From positions 3,086,573-3,150,572 of the forward strand of contig JAEMBT020000004.1 of assembly GCA_018873245.2 (NCBI GenBank): DNA of 64,000 nucleotides. The letters run 5' to 3'. Position 1 is the stretch's first letter, and each line of letters begins with the position of its first letter. Positions 1 to 11,082 of the stretch are shown in pieces. The stretch comes from Archegozetes longisetosus. Taxonomy: Eukaryota; Arthropoda; Arachnida; Sarcoptiformes; Trhypochthoniidae. The notes below the pieces were generated by a model that searched no databases, was not told the DNA's origin, and was given only the letters and a program-made list of their open reading frames with translations. The position numbers were made by a program, and so were the translations under genes.

Positions 1-630
1 TAAGCTATCCCAAAGTTCTTATCTTGTGGGCCAATGTCTTGTTTAAGGATCTAATGAATTGTTTTAAAGGACATAAGTTTTTTGATTGAACAGTAGGAAA
101 TCTAATAATTTCTGGAATTTTGAACCATTTGAAAACAGCATGAATTAAATCAAAACATGAATAGCAGTAAATTTACATAAGAAAAAAAAAATAAATCCAA
201 AATAAACGATTCTGAAGAAATAGATCAGAGTTTAAATGAAATATCGTTACAAGGATGTATTATATGAATCAATACCCTATCATTTGATTGAGAAAAGGGA
301 TAATGTTCCTTAGCAAACGCCAAATGATTTCGAGACTGAGTCTATGCCTCCATTAAAACCATTAGATCCAATTGAGTCTCAAAGAAATCCTAGACTGTCA
401 TCAACGGCAATATTCACACAATTAGGTCCATCCTCGTCTTCATCGCCAGCTCACATTCTATTGCCAGAAAATGTCAAACCATTAGAGATGGAAATAGAAT
501 TCGATGATTCTGGTCAAAACCTCGGGCACCTCCGAGATTACAAGAAGATATGACACAGATCAGGAATTGTTTTTGGGGTCATTGAGTTTGGGCACTAGAA
601 CAACGGGTCACTTGACTCGAGTGTAAAATA

Positions 631-1077
631 CGTACACTCGGTTCCAATAATATATGTAAGCATCTCATCCCATGATGATGCGTGAGGAGTAAAGTTTGTA
701 GAGCTGGATTAGTAATTATTTCTTTTATATGCGGACTAATAGTTTTAATGCACATTTACTAACCAAATAGAGTTGAAAAATATAAACTTTTAAGGTTTCA
801 CTTGTTTATCATACAATTTGTCAGGATTTTCAATAGTTTTGCAATAAAAGCATATTATTATTAAGTTCATGCTTATAATTAAGTTCATATTTTATTCGAA
901 TAAAATGTGAATTTTTTTGTATGAGTAAAAACTTTCAAATATATATTTGACTAATTAATAAAACTCAATGATATTAATATTTCAATATCTGATTATATAT
1001 GTTACCCTTAGTTTGCTCCCAAAGTTATCACTGATTAATCCGAGATCATCACACATATTATTGGAACCGAGTGTACG
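631..1077. repeat. Perfect 23-base inverted repeat pair
   Basis: Bases 631-653 are the exact reverse complement of 1055-1077. The arm begins CGTACACTCGGTTCC. A second short hairpin overlaps the left arm, because GAGTGTA a few bases upstream pairs with TACACTC. About 400 bases lie between the arms with no transposase-like reading frame. This could be the ends of a small deleted element or a captured end pair. No clear target duplication was found. Confidence 0.5.
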
Positions 1078-1533
1078 AACACTAGTTAAATTCAATGAAA
1101 TATTGAGCCGACTATCAAATAGTGGAGTATTAGGAACAGGAACGGGGACAGAATTCAAGCTATTAATCTAATGGAAAGATTGAAAATTATTGAGAAAGAA
1201 TATAGACAGAAAACAAAAAACGTTTCAGCATATAATCGTATAATAATTATAAGATTTGAGAAATACTACCAAAACAGGTGTCGATAGCCACTTCCTGGAT
1301 ATTTGCTAAACATTAAAACGTAGAGTATTCGATAAAAATAACTAAAATCAAAATAAAATCAATCATAAGTTTGAAACAATATTTACAAATTTTTTTGAAA
1401 TGATACTAAAATGTTGTTTTATTACAATTATTATTAAACTCTAATCTTATAATAAAAATCATAGTAAAGACTAACCATTCGACGAAAACTCATTGATTCA
1501 ATAAATCTATCTTGGTTAAAGTCCTGTTTATGG

Positions 1534-1731
1534 TTGATGCAGGGCTTAGGTATAAGGGAGTGATTTGATTATATCAGAACATTGTTCTCCTATGGCTAGA
1601 GTTGCCATTACTTAACCTAATATAGCTTAAATTAGTTAAGTTGGGTTGGGTAATGACAATAGAGTGCCAGGCATGGTAGAACACTTTTCTGCAACCAGAT
1701 CACTCCCTTATACCCAAAACCCTACATCAAA
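1534..1731. repeat. Fold-back (MITE-like) element, about 198 bases
   Basis: The left half starts TTGATGCAGGGCTTAGGTAT. The reverse complement of the right half starts TTGATGTAGGGTTTTGGGTAT, and both continue through AAGGGAGTGAT. Similarity between the arms decays toward the centre but extends roughly 90 bases, so nearly the whole element folds on itself. It has no coding capacity. The family is unknown and I could not fix a target duplication. Confidence 0.55.
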
Positions 1732-2106
1732 GATAGGCTACGCTTTAGCCACTATTTTTATTGGACATGAGTTGCTTTAGGTACTTCAGAATTTGGAAAA
1801 AGTTCGATCATTTATGTTGTACTTAAAAGTTATGATTATCAATTTTCAGAGCAAATAGTATGGAATTGTGCAAAAAGTCTTAGTTAATCTTATCAATTGT
1901 TTACGAAATATTCAATATCTGTTGAATATGCGATTAATCGAAAATGATATGATTTATACTCAACGTGTTGTTTTTCACATGCATTTAAACCAAAAGATCT
2001 GGAGATGATTCACATCTTCTTTCGAGAAAAGACAATATTTAACTTACAATAAAGTTTATTACTTTGTTTAAAGTCAATAAGTTTATTAATTAAATTACCC
2101 AAAATA

Positions 2107-2726
2107 ATGGCAAAATTACTATTAATTTTAATGATCTGTTCATTAATTATAGCTTTTGTTTACTCAAGGGGTGAAGAGCTATTTCCTATTTTGGACAAAT
2201 ATTGCAAAAAAAACTTATCGACAAAATCAAAGGAGGCTATCATGAAGTGTGAAAATGATTTCGATCTCAAAGTAAAAATATTTAAATCAAAATTTTAGTC
2301 AACTAATTATTAATGAAAAATCTTTTAAAATGATAAGCTGTTTGATCCCGTACGCAATTGTGTCCGACTAATTCATAAATTTGATAGCGAACAAATTCCT
2401 AAGCCTACGATCTGTTATTTGTCTCACTATAAAAATCCTAAATCTTATAAAAAGGTTATTATTTTATTTTGTTTGCTTCAAAATTCAAACTTAAACATAA
2501 TATACATTTAATTAATTGACAGATTGAAATGTGTATTAATGACTACTTCAAACAAAATCCTTTTAATTTGACCCAATCTAACGAACAAATGGAAAATTTC
2601 GTGGTAAATAAAAAATTTGAGTCATGTATTACAAGAAATGTCTTATTTTGTTCTTATTCTTAGGATTGTTTGAAAAAACTACCGCTTAAGAAGAAAAAGT
2701 CTGAAAAGAACACCGAAATGTCTTGA
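2107..2726 (+). CDS. Small secreted six-cysteine protein, four exons
   Basis: Hand-spliced from 2107-2271, 2338-2454, 2523-2603 and 2664-2726. All three introns (66, 68 and 60 bases) are GT-AG and fall between codons, giving 141 residues and a stop. Residues 1-20 form a classic signal peptide ending near Tyr-Ser-Arg. The mature part has six cysteines (about 33, 48, 63, 81, 98 and 123), an even number that suits three disulfides, and a Lys-rich tail. Continuous frame across four exons with consensus splice sites is strong evidence for a real gene. I do not recognise the family; many arachnid salivary or haemolymph proteins look like this, so extracellular location is inferred and function unknown. 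ATTAAA near 2822 is a possible poly(A) signal. Confidence 0.7.
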
Positions 2727-2827
2727 TTTGAAAATAATTAGCTTTTATCATAATTTTGTCACAACAGTAATGAGAATATGGTCTCATTTTTGTATTACAT
2801 TTATGAAAATTTGTTTTCTTAAATTAA

Positions 2828-3347
2828 AAATATATTGATGATGAACTTGAATCTATTTGCATTGCTAGACTTAAATATTATTATTGCACTACGGTATCGG
2901 TTATTTATGATCATTTGAAAGCACTTGAAAAGAAAGTTATTCGCCCACAAAACACAGGGATAACGAAAAAGTTTAGCTTCATTGTTGTTGTTAGTCATCT
3001 ACTAAGGATGTAAATTATTCAGCTTATGATTGATTACATCTGTAGTCTCTTATCTGAATGCAGTCAATCGCAGACAACTAATTGACCTCAAGCTAAGAGT
3101 TCTTCAGAAAGCAGTGGTGTTGTAGCTAACACAAGTCTGGCCATGGATTCTGAATCATATGACCGGTCCCGAACTGAAACAAGTGCAATAAACACTTAGA
3201 GATGAATTGAATTCAATATTCAATAAGATTCAAAATAGAAATTTGCTGATTGATAGCATGTTTACCAGAGGATCAGGACTGCTTCAGAAGATTAAAATAC
3301 TAAATGAACGAATAAAAAAAGAAAAAATTGGTAGATTTAAGTTTTAG
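2828..3347 (+). pseudogene. Unassigned coding-like fragments
   Basis: Two short open stretches have protein-like composition unlike the surrounding sequence: 2828-3013 (61 codons, with a segment reading DDELESICIARLKYYY) and 3192-3347 (51 codons, reading TLRDELNSIFNKIQNRN, strongly helical). They lie in different frames, and the Ser/Thr-rich stretch between them is interrupted by stops. They may be the remains of one gene whose 3' side is the hAT insertion site, or two unrelated scraps. No family was recognised. Confidence 0.25.
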
Positions 3348-3473
3348 GATTAGAGGATTATTGGTTTAGAGAAGCAAAATTAGAACAAAGTTCAAACAAT
3401 GGCAATCAGAGACATTGCTGTTAATAATTGACGAGTCAGTACCATCAATAGCATCCAATAAAAGTGGGCCTTC

Positions 3474-3481
3474 TCTATAAC
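3474..3481. repeat. Left target-site duplication of the hAT element
   Basis: TCTATAAC immediately outside the left terminal repeat; identical to the copy at 6224-6231. Confidence 0.9.
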
Positions 3482-6223
3482 CTAAGACACTTTCATTATT
3501 TAATCAAATAATTTCAAATAATTTTATTTCTATCAAATTATTTCAAATAAATTATTTGATCAAACATTTTGAAATAATATCAAATAATTTTCTACTTTTC
3601 TCGAATAATTTTTTCAAAACCGTAAAAATTAGAAATACTTTTCAGAAACAAACTTTCGATTAATCAATACTTTTAAAAGCTATAATTCATGCACCAAAAC
3701 ATAAAATATCTAAAATAATACATAATTAGGTGCTTTGAATAGTAAACACAATGAATAAAATGAACACGCATTTTATAAATTGTATTTTGATATTATGATG
3801 ATTGTGTGTAATGATTATGTGTAATAGTCGTGATTTAATTTATTTAAATATAATTGTCATCAAACATCAAACGCTTATTAGTTTTGGCGAATAGAAAGTA
3901 AGTTTAACCGATACTTCAATTATAAATAATTAATAAAAAAATATTTTCTAAACAGAAGATGTCTGAAATAGAGGACAATCTTTGTTTTGGTAATGAATGC
4001 GCTGAACTAAATGAGACCACAATTGATGTTCAATATATGCAAAATTTAGCGAATGATATTCAAAAGAGAGACAAATGTCTGAAAATACTATTATAGACTC
4101 TGAAGAAGTAGTTATTCCGAATGATTCCCAAATGAATAGTTTTATTGATTTAACAGAAAGCGAATATTCGAGTTCAAATGAATCAAAACGCCGAAAACTC
4201 AAAGAAAGATAATCAGCAAAAGGTTTAAAAAAGGAAACAAAATAAATGTCCAAATGAGAGTTAATGAATATAAAGAGCCATTTATTGTCAAAGACGACAA
4301 AATGTATTGCAATACATGTAATTTTTTGTTAACTTCAAGCATAAAAATGTCATCGATTTTCACCTGAACTCTAAGAGGCATAAGAAGTATATCAAAAACA
4401 ATTCAAATCAATTGAAAATTGTTAACAGCTTTGAGAAGCAAAATGAAATGTTTCTCAACGATTTGGTTTTAATGTTGACCTCAACTAATATTCCTATTGA
4501 AAAAACTAATAATCAAGAATTCAGAGCTTTCTTCACAAAGTATTGCAAATTCGGAGATCAGATTCCGTTAGCCGACTGTATGAGAAAACGAATACCAAAA
4601 GTTTATGCAAATAAACAAAAGGATATCATCGAATCATTGAGTAAAGTCGATGGGTTTTCAGTCATTGTCGACGAAACACAAGACAAGAAATATCGAGCAG
4701 TTATTAATATATTGATTACTCCATCAGCGATTGATTTTCCGTTGAACGATGATTTTCGCCTTAAGTCAATTCTTATTAACACTTTATTCTTGAACACAAC
4801 AGTTGATAGCGATGCGATTATTCGCGAAACTAATAAAGTTATAGCAAATTCAGAATTAGATTACGATAAAATCACAGCATTTGTTAGTGATAATGCCAGC
4901 TATATGATGAAAGCATTTAAAACATTTAAAGTTCTTTGGCCTAACTCAATACACATCACATGTCTTTTACATATTTTTAATTTGGTCACAGAAACCTTTA
5001 GATATAGTTTTATTGAAGTGGATGAATTCATGGCAAAAATGAAATCTTTTTTCAAGAAATCGAGAGTCAGGCGTAAAATATATTTTGAAACTTGTGGTAA
5101 ATCTATTCCTAGGACATCCATTACCAGATGGAACTCATGGCTTGAAGCTATCGCTATTCATGAAAATTTATTTAAATTTTACGGTGATTTGATCAGAAAT
5201 TTAACAAATGCTAAAATCAGTTCTCCATTAATACCAATATTGAGAAGAATGATAGAAAATCCTATTTTGTACGAACAAATTAAGTTCATTAAAAGTATTT
5301 CTCAGCCGATTATTGATGCAGTTCTGTCCACTCAGAGGCAAGACATAATGACAACCAACATCTTTAAATATTGTTCAGACTTGATGGCAATTTTTCGTGA
5401 AATGTATGCTAACGTTGATGTAAATGATTACCTCGATATTTATAGAAAAGAGCTGAATGAATATGACTTTTCGCGTTTCAAACAATCGGTAATCGATTGT
5501 CTTAACCAAACTTTACTTAAATTGGAGTTATATTTTGATTTTGGTAAAGAGCCAGCTATGGGTTTTCTAAAAACTATGGAAACATTTGGTCCTCAGAGGG
5601 CTAAGAACAATACACGATCTGTTGATGAGTTGATTAAAGAGTTAGTATCAATACCTGAAATGAATAATTTGGTAAATTCTGGTGATTTATTGAAGGTTTC
5701 ACAGCTCTCTTCTGAATTCAAGTCATATATTAATTATGTTAAAGAACACGAAAAGCCAGAAAATATTAAAACCAACGTTTATATTCCGAATTTTTGGAAA
5801 TCTAACTTCAAGAAATGAAAATTGATGGTACCGATTGTTTTTAAATACTTATTTGTTCCTATTTCTAGTGCTGAGATTGAACGATCGTTCAGTTGTTACA
5901 ACAATATTCTCAGTGATAAAAGATATAATCTCTCTGAAGAAAGTTTGAAGTATTTAACTTCTCTCTATTATAATTGCATGTAAACTCTTCTGTAAATTAT
6001 CAAATTCAATTTATTAAAATGTTCAAATTAGAAAATCTTCGGCCTATTTATTGCAGTAATTATTTAAACTACAATTTTATGACATGAACTTCTTGAATAA
6101 TAGGTTTAGATGTGAAAATTTGTCAAATAATTTTAACAAATACTCAAATAATTAGACCAATTTTCTCAAATAGTTACTCAAATAATTTGACCCCTACTTT
6201 CTCAAATAATAAAAGTGTCTTAG
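3482..6223 (+). mobile_element. hAT-superfamily DNA transposon (complete ends)
   Basis: The left end starts CTAAGACACTTTCATTATTT. The reverse complement of the right end starts CTAAGACACTTTTATTATTT, so the terminal inverted repeats match at 19 of 20 bases. The element is flanked by a perfect 8-base direct repeat TCTATAAC (3474-3481 and 6224-6231), the hallmark of hAT insertion. Length is 2742 bases. Both sub-terminal regions (about 3500-3610 and 6115-6215) carry repeated copies of TCAAATAATT, the kind of motif hAT transposases bind. The interior encodes one transposase on the plus strand. The clean ends and duplication argue for a fairly recent insertion, yet the transposase is already broken. 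Confidence 0.93.
3958..5983 (+). pseudogene. hAT transposase, disabled
   Basis: The main open stretch ends at a stop at 5816-5818. It has hAT hallmarks: an acidic patch reading IVDETQDKKY, then VSDNASYMMKAF, the CLLHIFNLV Cys/His motif and the TRWNSW motif. Upstream, a BED-type zinc finger is visible as YCNTC near 4308 and an FHLNSKRHKK segment near 4360. These halves are in different frames, so about one base has been gained or lost in the T-rich run near 4322-4329. Downstream of the TGA the same frame stays open to 5983 and contains the hATC dimerisation signature (SSAEIERSFS, then NLSEESLKYL), so the TGA is an in-frame nonsense change. The N-terminal acidic region from 3961 also shifts frame. 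At least three lesions make the copy non-autonomous. Confidence 0.88.
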
Positions 6224-6231
6224 TCTATAAC
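6224..6231. repeat. Right target-site duplication of the hAT element
   Basis: TCTATAAC immediately outside the right terminal repeat; identical to the copy at 3474-3481. Confidence 0.9.
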
Positions 6232-6595
6232 CTTTTACTTTTATATTGGATTAAAGGGATTCGTGTTCAATATAGTATTGACTATAAACGCTTTCACTAT
6301 AAACAGGATTTATTATCTGAGGATGTTAGAAAAACATTATTTAGCGGATCCAAACTAGATTAATGACACTTTTCCTATACTTATTGAAACTGACTTTTAT
6401 TTAAGACAAAACTAGATTTAACATCAAAACTATTCTAATGATAACTTATAAAATGTCTGTAACCTCGTAACATAATCTCGTTTTAAGCCTATAGAACACA
6501 TTTGCATCTTAAATATTATTTTACATTAATGCGTTAATGCATTCATATATTTACGTTTTAGTAGTTTTCAATACTATTTTCAATACATAGATATT

Positions 6596-7153
6596 ATGGA
6601 TTTATGCAAAAATTTGATCATTTTCTGCTTATTCCAAGTAGTGTTTGTTGGGTCGCTGTATAATTGCATTTCAAGGGAATTCAAAATTAGATCAGATTTT
6701 TATGGATTTTATTATTTGCACTCAAATAATTTTCAAGAGGTGATTCTATTGGCTCACAGGTGCTATCATCACATAACTCAAAACTCTTCAACCACTACAA
6801 CAGAAAATATTATGCAAAGGATTCAAAGCAAAGCTCTAAAGATTAAGCCAGAAATAAGAGACAAAAAATATTCAGAGATATTTGTGCAAATTCATGACAT
6901 CTACCCAAAGATGAAATGCTTGAATTGTTATAAAGATTCAGAGATTAAGTCGACGACTTTGGAACAAGATTCAAACTTATCATTCGAGTTACCATTCGGG
7001 CCTTTAATCAAATGTGTCAACTGTGCAATTATGAAAACAAAGTTAAGAAACCAATGTCATATCCAACTAAATCGACTGTTAAGCGGTGGCTCTTTCGAGT
7101 GGGAGCACACAAAGTCCTCAATTTACAGTGAAGGCGCACCACATTCGTATTGA
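6596..7153 (+). CDS. Orphan secreted protein with two CxxC pairs
   Basis: A single open frame of 185 residues begins with ATG and a hydrophobic stretch (residues 5-21) that reads as a signal peptide or signal anchor. Notable residues are Cys24, Cys56, two CxxC pairs (108/111 and 140/143) and Cys154, with possible N-glycosylation sites at Asn63 and Asn127 and a Thr run at 66-69. The two CxxC pairs could form disulfides in a secreted protein, or a zinc ribbon if the N-terminus is not a signal. No family was recognised and no intron is needed. An ORF this long is unusual at this A+T level, which supports a real gene. It lies about 370 bases past the hAT element and shares no sequence with it. 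Confidence 0.5.
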   Translation: MDLCKNLIIFCLFQVVFVGSLYNCISREFKIRSDFYGFYYLHSNNFQEVILLAHRCYHHITQNSSTTTTENIMQRIQSKALKIKPEIRDKKYSEIFVQIHDIYPKMKCLNCYKDSEIKSTTLEQDSNLSFELPFGPLIKCVNCAIMKTKLRNQCHIQLNRLLSGGSFEWEHTKSSIYSEGAPHSY

Positions 7154-7958
7154 TTAAATATATACTTTTTCGATTAAAAACTAGTGTACGGTAGTCTTAA
7201 AATTGAGGTCTATTTTTGCTTTATTTTATACCAATTATTGCGACAAACTAACAAATCTCAGATTAAAAAGGATGCAATGTTACTTTTTATTCGAAACATT
7301 TGAGTTAGATGCCAAGTATTAAAAGGCCCTAATGGCTGAGCCACTGCTGTTAAGCCTTAAAATAAACTCATCTCTTCAAAACGTGTTGGAAAGTGAATTT
7401 ATAAGAATCTATTTACTTTATATTTCAATACATAAACTCTGGTTCAATGTTTTAATAGCTGCCTATTATTGTATATGACGCTTAACAGTCAAACTTTATA
7501 AGTTTAAGTTAGTTTAATTAATGGTTTATATTTAAACTGTTTTTCTTAGTGAAAAGCTTTTTACCTATTCAACTATGTTTAACTTGAAAATTTTCTAAGT
7601 TTAAGATGAGTCTTAAATCTTTTTCTGATTTAACTGAAAATATTCGATGTCTATGACAAGACTTGAACACTGTGTTCCCAAATTACATGACTATAATGCT
7701 AACGAATACATTCAGTTATGTTTTTGATACTATTGTATGTCAAGGTCTGGGGTTTAAGCGTTGAACAGTTTACTAGTATGTATCTAATGCTTACTATATA
7801 TAACTTACTATATATAATATTATAGCTATTATAGCAGGAGACATAACATTCTCTTATTATGAACGCTCATAACAATTTAGGCTTTAGTGTGGAACCGCTT
7901 GTTATATTGTTGAGAAGCCTTCAAATATGCCTTGTTATGACTGTTTAATTTAACTTAG
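7154..7958. other. Intergenic, nothing recognised
   Basis: A+T-rich sequence. The only structure seen is a short tandem duplication of CTTACTATATATAA near 7789-7820. Confidence 0.5.
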
Positions 7959-8183
7959 CAATTTGGTCAACTACAAGTCAATGTGAGCACATTCTGCAAT
8001 AATGTAATCCGTGGTTCTGTACTAAAGCTGAAATTTGACAAAGCACTGCTTAATATGACATATTCTGAATCGATACGAGCTTATTGTGAAAATGCATTCA
8101 AAGACGTTTTACTTGATTCTCTCAGACATAGGCGATCACATCTTAATCTTGGATTTCTTTGTGCTGATAAGGCATTTGTTTGA
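7959..8183 (+). CDS. Coding-like terminal exon, unassigned
   Basis: An open frame follows a consensus acceptor (CTTAG, ending at 7958) and runs 74 codons to a TGA. Composition is protein-like, with a Cys near its start, a segment reading AYCENAFKDVLLDSL and a further Cys near the end. Spaced cysteines within amphipathic helices resemble the secreted proteins at 2107 and 16517, but I see no alignable motif. No matching upstream exon was found. It could be the last exon of a small secreted-protein gene, or a remnant. Confidence 0.32.
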   Translation, partial: QFGQLQVNVSTFCNNVIRGSVLKLKFDKALLNMTYSESIRAYCENAFKDVLLDSLRHRRSHLNLGFLCADKAFV

Positions 8184-9490
8184 ATTGAAATTCAAATACG
8201 AATTTGCATTACTGTCTCACTCATAGCCGAGGATTTATTTTTAGTTAAATTCACATCAGCAGTAATTATTGTTGACATTGCAGAAAAACTTCAAGTTAAG
8301 AAATTAAGTTTTGTAATTTTCAAAGAAAATAAGGCAAATACAATGTAACTGCTTTGCAAACATTTCTTTCAAATTAGTTCGTATATTGGTTCAGAAATTT
8401 GACTAAAAAGTCAAACAACTTTTTCAATTAACGCAATTTTGTTATTGAATAAAATGCATAGCTTTTGATGGCTTGGACAAAATTTAAGCTAGAATTTTAG
8501 CAGCTAGTCAAGTCATGCCTCTATAGAGTATATCTGTATATAAAAGTATGATTGAGCAGAATTTCGATTCTCAATCTATTATTCAAATATTCATACTAGA
8601 AATGGAAATCTTCATTTCAAATATATCACTCAGTGTCGAAAATATTAATCGCTACAGTGGAACCTCTTATTTTGAAACTGGTTCTGCCAAAAATTTGGTT
8701 GAAAATAGTGAGTTTTTTAAGTAGAGTTTGATATGTGTTTTAGTATTTAAAACTCTATTTGATAGATATTTGAAAATGAAGAGACATAATATTATACATT
8801 CATGCTAAAAGCTCGTTCAAAATACTGAATACTTCAAAATAAGCAGTACTTTAATATTACCTTCTATGGGAGAAAAGACAGCACTTTATAACAGTTTCAA
8901 AATATTTCGAAGCAATATTTCAAGAGGCTTCAAAATATTCAGTCGCTTGATTATGGGCTTTTGATTATGAGCATATGAACTATTAACAATATAATCATCG
9001 ATTCGTCGTAAATCACTTATTACAAAATATTTTTCAGACTAATTATTCATTGATAAAATCATATCTTCAAAGGGTTTAATTCTTTCACTTGTGATAAGTT
9101 GAATGAAAAACATTATTTATACTATGCATAAACTTATTTTGTGAAAAAATAAATCTTTAGAAAATCATTTTTTAATTAGCAGTTTTATTGCTATCAAAAA
9201 TCTATATTTAAATTTTACTTTTTCTCATTGAGCTTTACTGTTTTGATAGATTTTACTGACCTTGATTAGATATTTTCAAACGTTTTGTCCAAAAAATGTG
9301 ATCAAGAGTTTAGAGATAAGAGTTGATTATAATAAACAAATTTCAGTCCTAAAGATTCTCTTAGACTTTCCAAAAGACTACTCAGAGACTAACGCTTTTA
9401 TATTGAAATGTTGACAACAAATATTAAAATATAGTTTGATTTCACAAACACTTAAATAAGTATTGAGACATGAATTTTTGTGAATTTGTC
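8184..9490. other. Intergenic, one possible pogo-like end
   Basis: No gene seen. Near 8655-8680 the sequence TACAGTGGAACCTCTTATTT resembles a pogo/Tigger-type terminal repeat next to a TA target, but no matching opposite end was found nearby. Confidence 0.35.
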
Positions 9491-9496
9491 TTTATT
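9491..9496 (-). promoter_or_regulatory. Poly(A) signal of the glycosyltransferase gene
   Basis: AATAAA on the minus strand, about 22 bases past the stop codon. This is a normal position for a compact arthropod 3' end. Confidence 0.6.
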
Positions 9497-9518
9497 TAAT
9501 CTGAAAATTATTGGCGAA

Positions 9519-11082
9519 TCAACTAGTTCGTACCAAACCTTGAACCAGATCAGGCAATTTGGAAATACTATTGTCTTTTTGTATTCTCTGAGATATGGTT
9601 TTCAACCTCTCATCAAGAAGTTTGTTATTGAGTACTTCTTCAATAGCTTGAAGAAGTTGCTGTTCAGTACAAGTGTGAGGATCGAGTCTAACACCAAAGC
9701 CTTTCTCGTGAATTCTCTGTGCGTTGTCGTATTGATCACCAAATAGCGGCAAAACGATCATAGGTTTACCGAAATAAAAAGTTTCGGTCACAGTATTATT
9801 GCCACCGTGAGTAATAACCAAATCAACCACAGACAGAACTGACAGCTGTGATACAATTCTTTCGCCCCACATATTATCCGGAAGTTCGTACTGTTCGTGA
9901 AGAGGACCTTTCGATACAATGAATCTGTTCGGAGATTTTGATAGTATTGAAACCAATCTCCTCATTAGTTCAACATTTGCTCCACCCATAGATCCCATCG
10001 AAAAATATATCAATTTTCCAGATTTATTCTTTAATGTTTCCGGTATTTCAAAATGATTTACCCTATCAGCTCTCTTGAGGTTATCAAATCGAACCCATTT
10101 CGGCCGCAATGGTCTCAGATCCAGATAATCCAATTCAAGTGGAAAGCCATAAATATTTAGATATGGAGAATCATTAATGAATTTATAAGGAATTAATGGT
10201 TGTAATCCTTCAGATATAATATATTGGTTGAACTGCTCCCATGTTTCACGAACTGCTTCATTAGCTTTCTCTGTGAAGTTTATCCATTGTTCTTCGTGCC
10301 CAATAGCGGGTAATCCTAAAAGAAATGATTCTCGTTATACTTTACTTAGAATTTAACTCTACGATTGAAGAGCTCTTTCCAATTGATGACAAAACAGCAG
10401 ATTCAACAGTCTTATTAAGTCAATTTTTTTGTTAAACTAGTTCATTAATTGAATTGCATTCAGAATAAATCAAAGTCACGAAAGACATCTGTGATATTTT
10501 TTATCAAATATTTTGTTATCTCAGTCTCTGAATGATTCGAGTTTAATTTAGACTATTTAAAATAAGATCAAATTAATAAAAAGCTAACTTACCAGAATTA
10601 GCCGGTGGTGTCTTCTGATCGTCAAGAAAAAATAATGGATTGTAACTACACGATAGAATCCAAGGAATACCAGAATTAACCACAGATGGTATGCATAAAC
10701 CCTGGTCCAAAATCATGACATCAGGTTTAATACGATCGATGATACCAGCTGTTACTATGTTTAAATTTTTCATCTTATTTGTGAATAATGGATAAAGATA
10801 TTTGTTGAAATTAACAGCTTTTTCCAGAGCTGTCGCTGATTTGAGACAACTATCAAAAATATTAGCCCAATGTTTGGCTGGGTCTTCATTGGGGTCTCGC
10901 TCTGCTTCAGTCATTAATTCCTCTTCAAAGCCTAACTCAATTAGTCTTCCGTTCCACGACTCATTGACGGCAAATATTATTCTATGTCCTTTTTCTCTGA
11001 GCACTTCTGCGATTCCAATACAAGCATTCATATGGCCGACACCATCAATCGGCACAAAAAGAATTTTCAATTTTTTATTCAT
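9519..11082 (-). CDS. UDP-glycosyltransferase, bacterial MGT/YjiC type
   Basis: Two exons, 11082-10593 and 10315-9519, join across a phase-1 GT-AG intron of 277 bases to give 428 residues, normal for soluble GT1 enzymes. The N-terminal acceptor domain begins KILFVPIDGVGHMNA, where His17 is the expected catalytic base, and a PDVMILDQ segment at about 120-127 carries the usual partner aspartate region. The C-terminal donor domain has ITHGGNNTVTETFYFGKP with His333, then LPLFGDQYDNA with Asp357-Gln358, which bind the UDP-sugar. There is no signal peptide or C-terminal membrane anchor, unlike animal ER-bound UGTs, so a cytosolic enzyme is likely. Spider mites carry a large UGT family of this type, attributed to ancient bacterial transfer and linked to detoxification of plant compounds and acaricides. 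The substrate cannot be read from sequence. All key residues are present, so it should be functional. Confidence 0.92.

Larger units (their letters stand above)
1..2106. other. Gene-poor left edge with repeat debris
   Basis: No convincing intact gene. A 69-residue open frame at 344-553 is rich in Ser and Pro and continues upstream through stops, so it may be a fragment of an old coding element, but I cannot assign it. A perfect 23-base inverted repeat (631-653 against 1055-1077) and a fold-back repeat (1534-1731) are listed separately. The rest is A+T-rich sequence with nothing I recognise. Confidence 0.5.

Noticed and set aside
3948..4381. Minus-strand ORFs of 101 and 60 codons
   Set aside because: They lie antisense to the N-terminal part of the hAT transposase.
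9480..9746. 88-codon plus-strand ORF
   Set aside because: Antisense shadow of the glycosyltransferase second exon.
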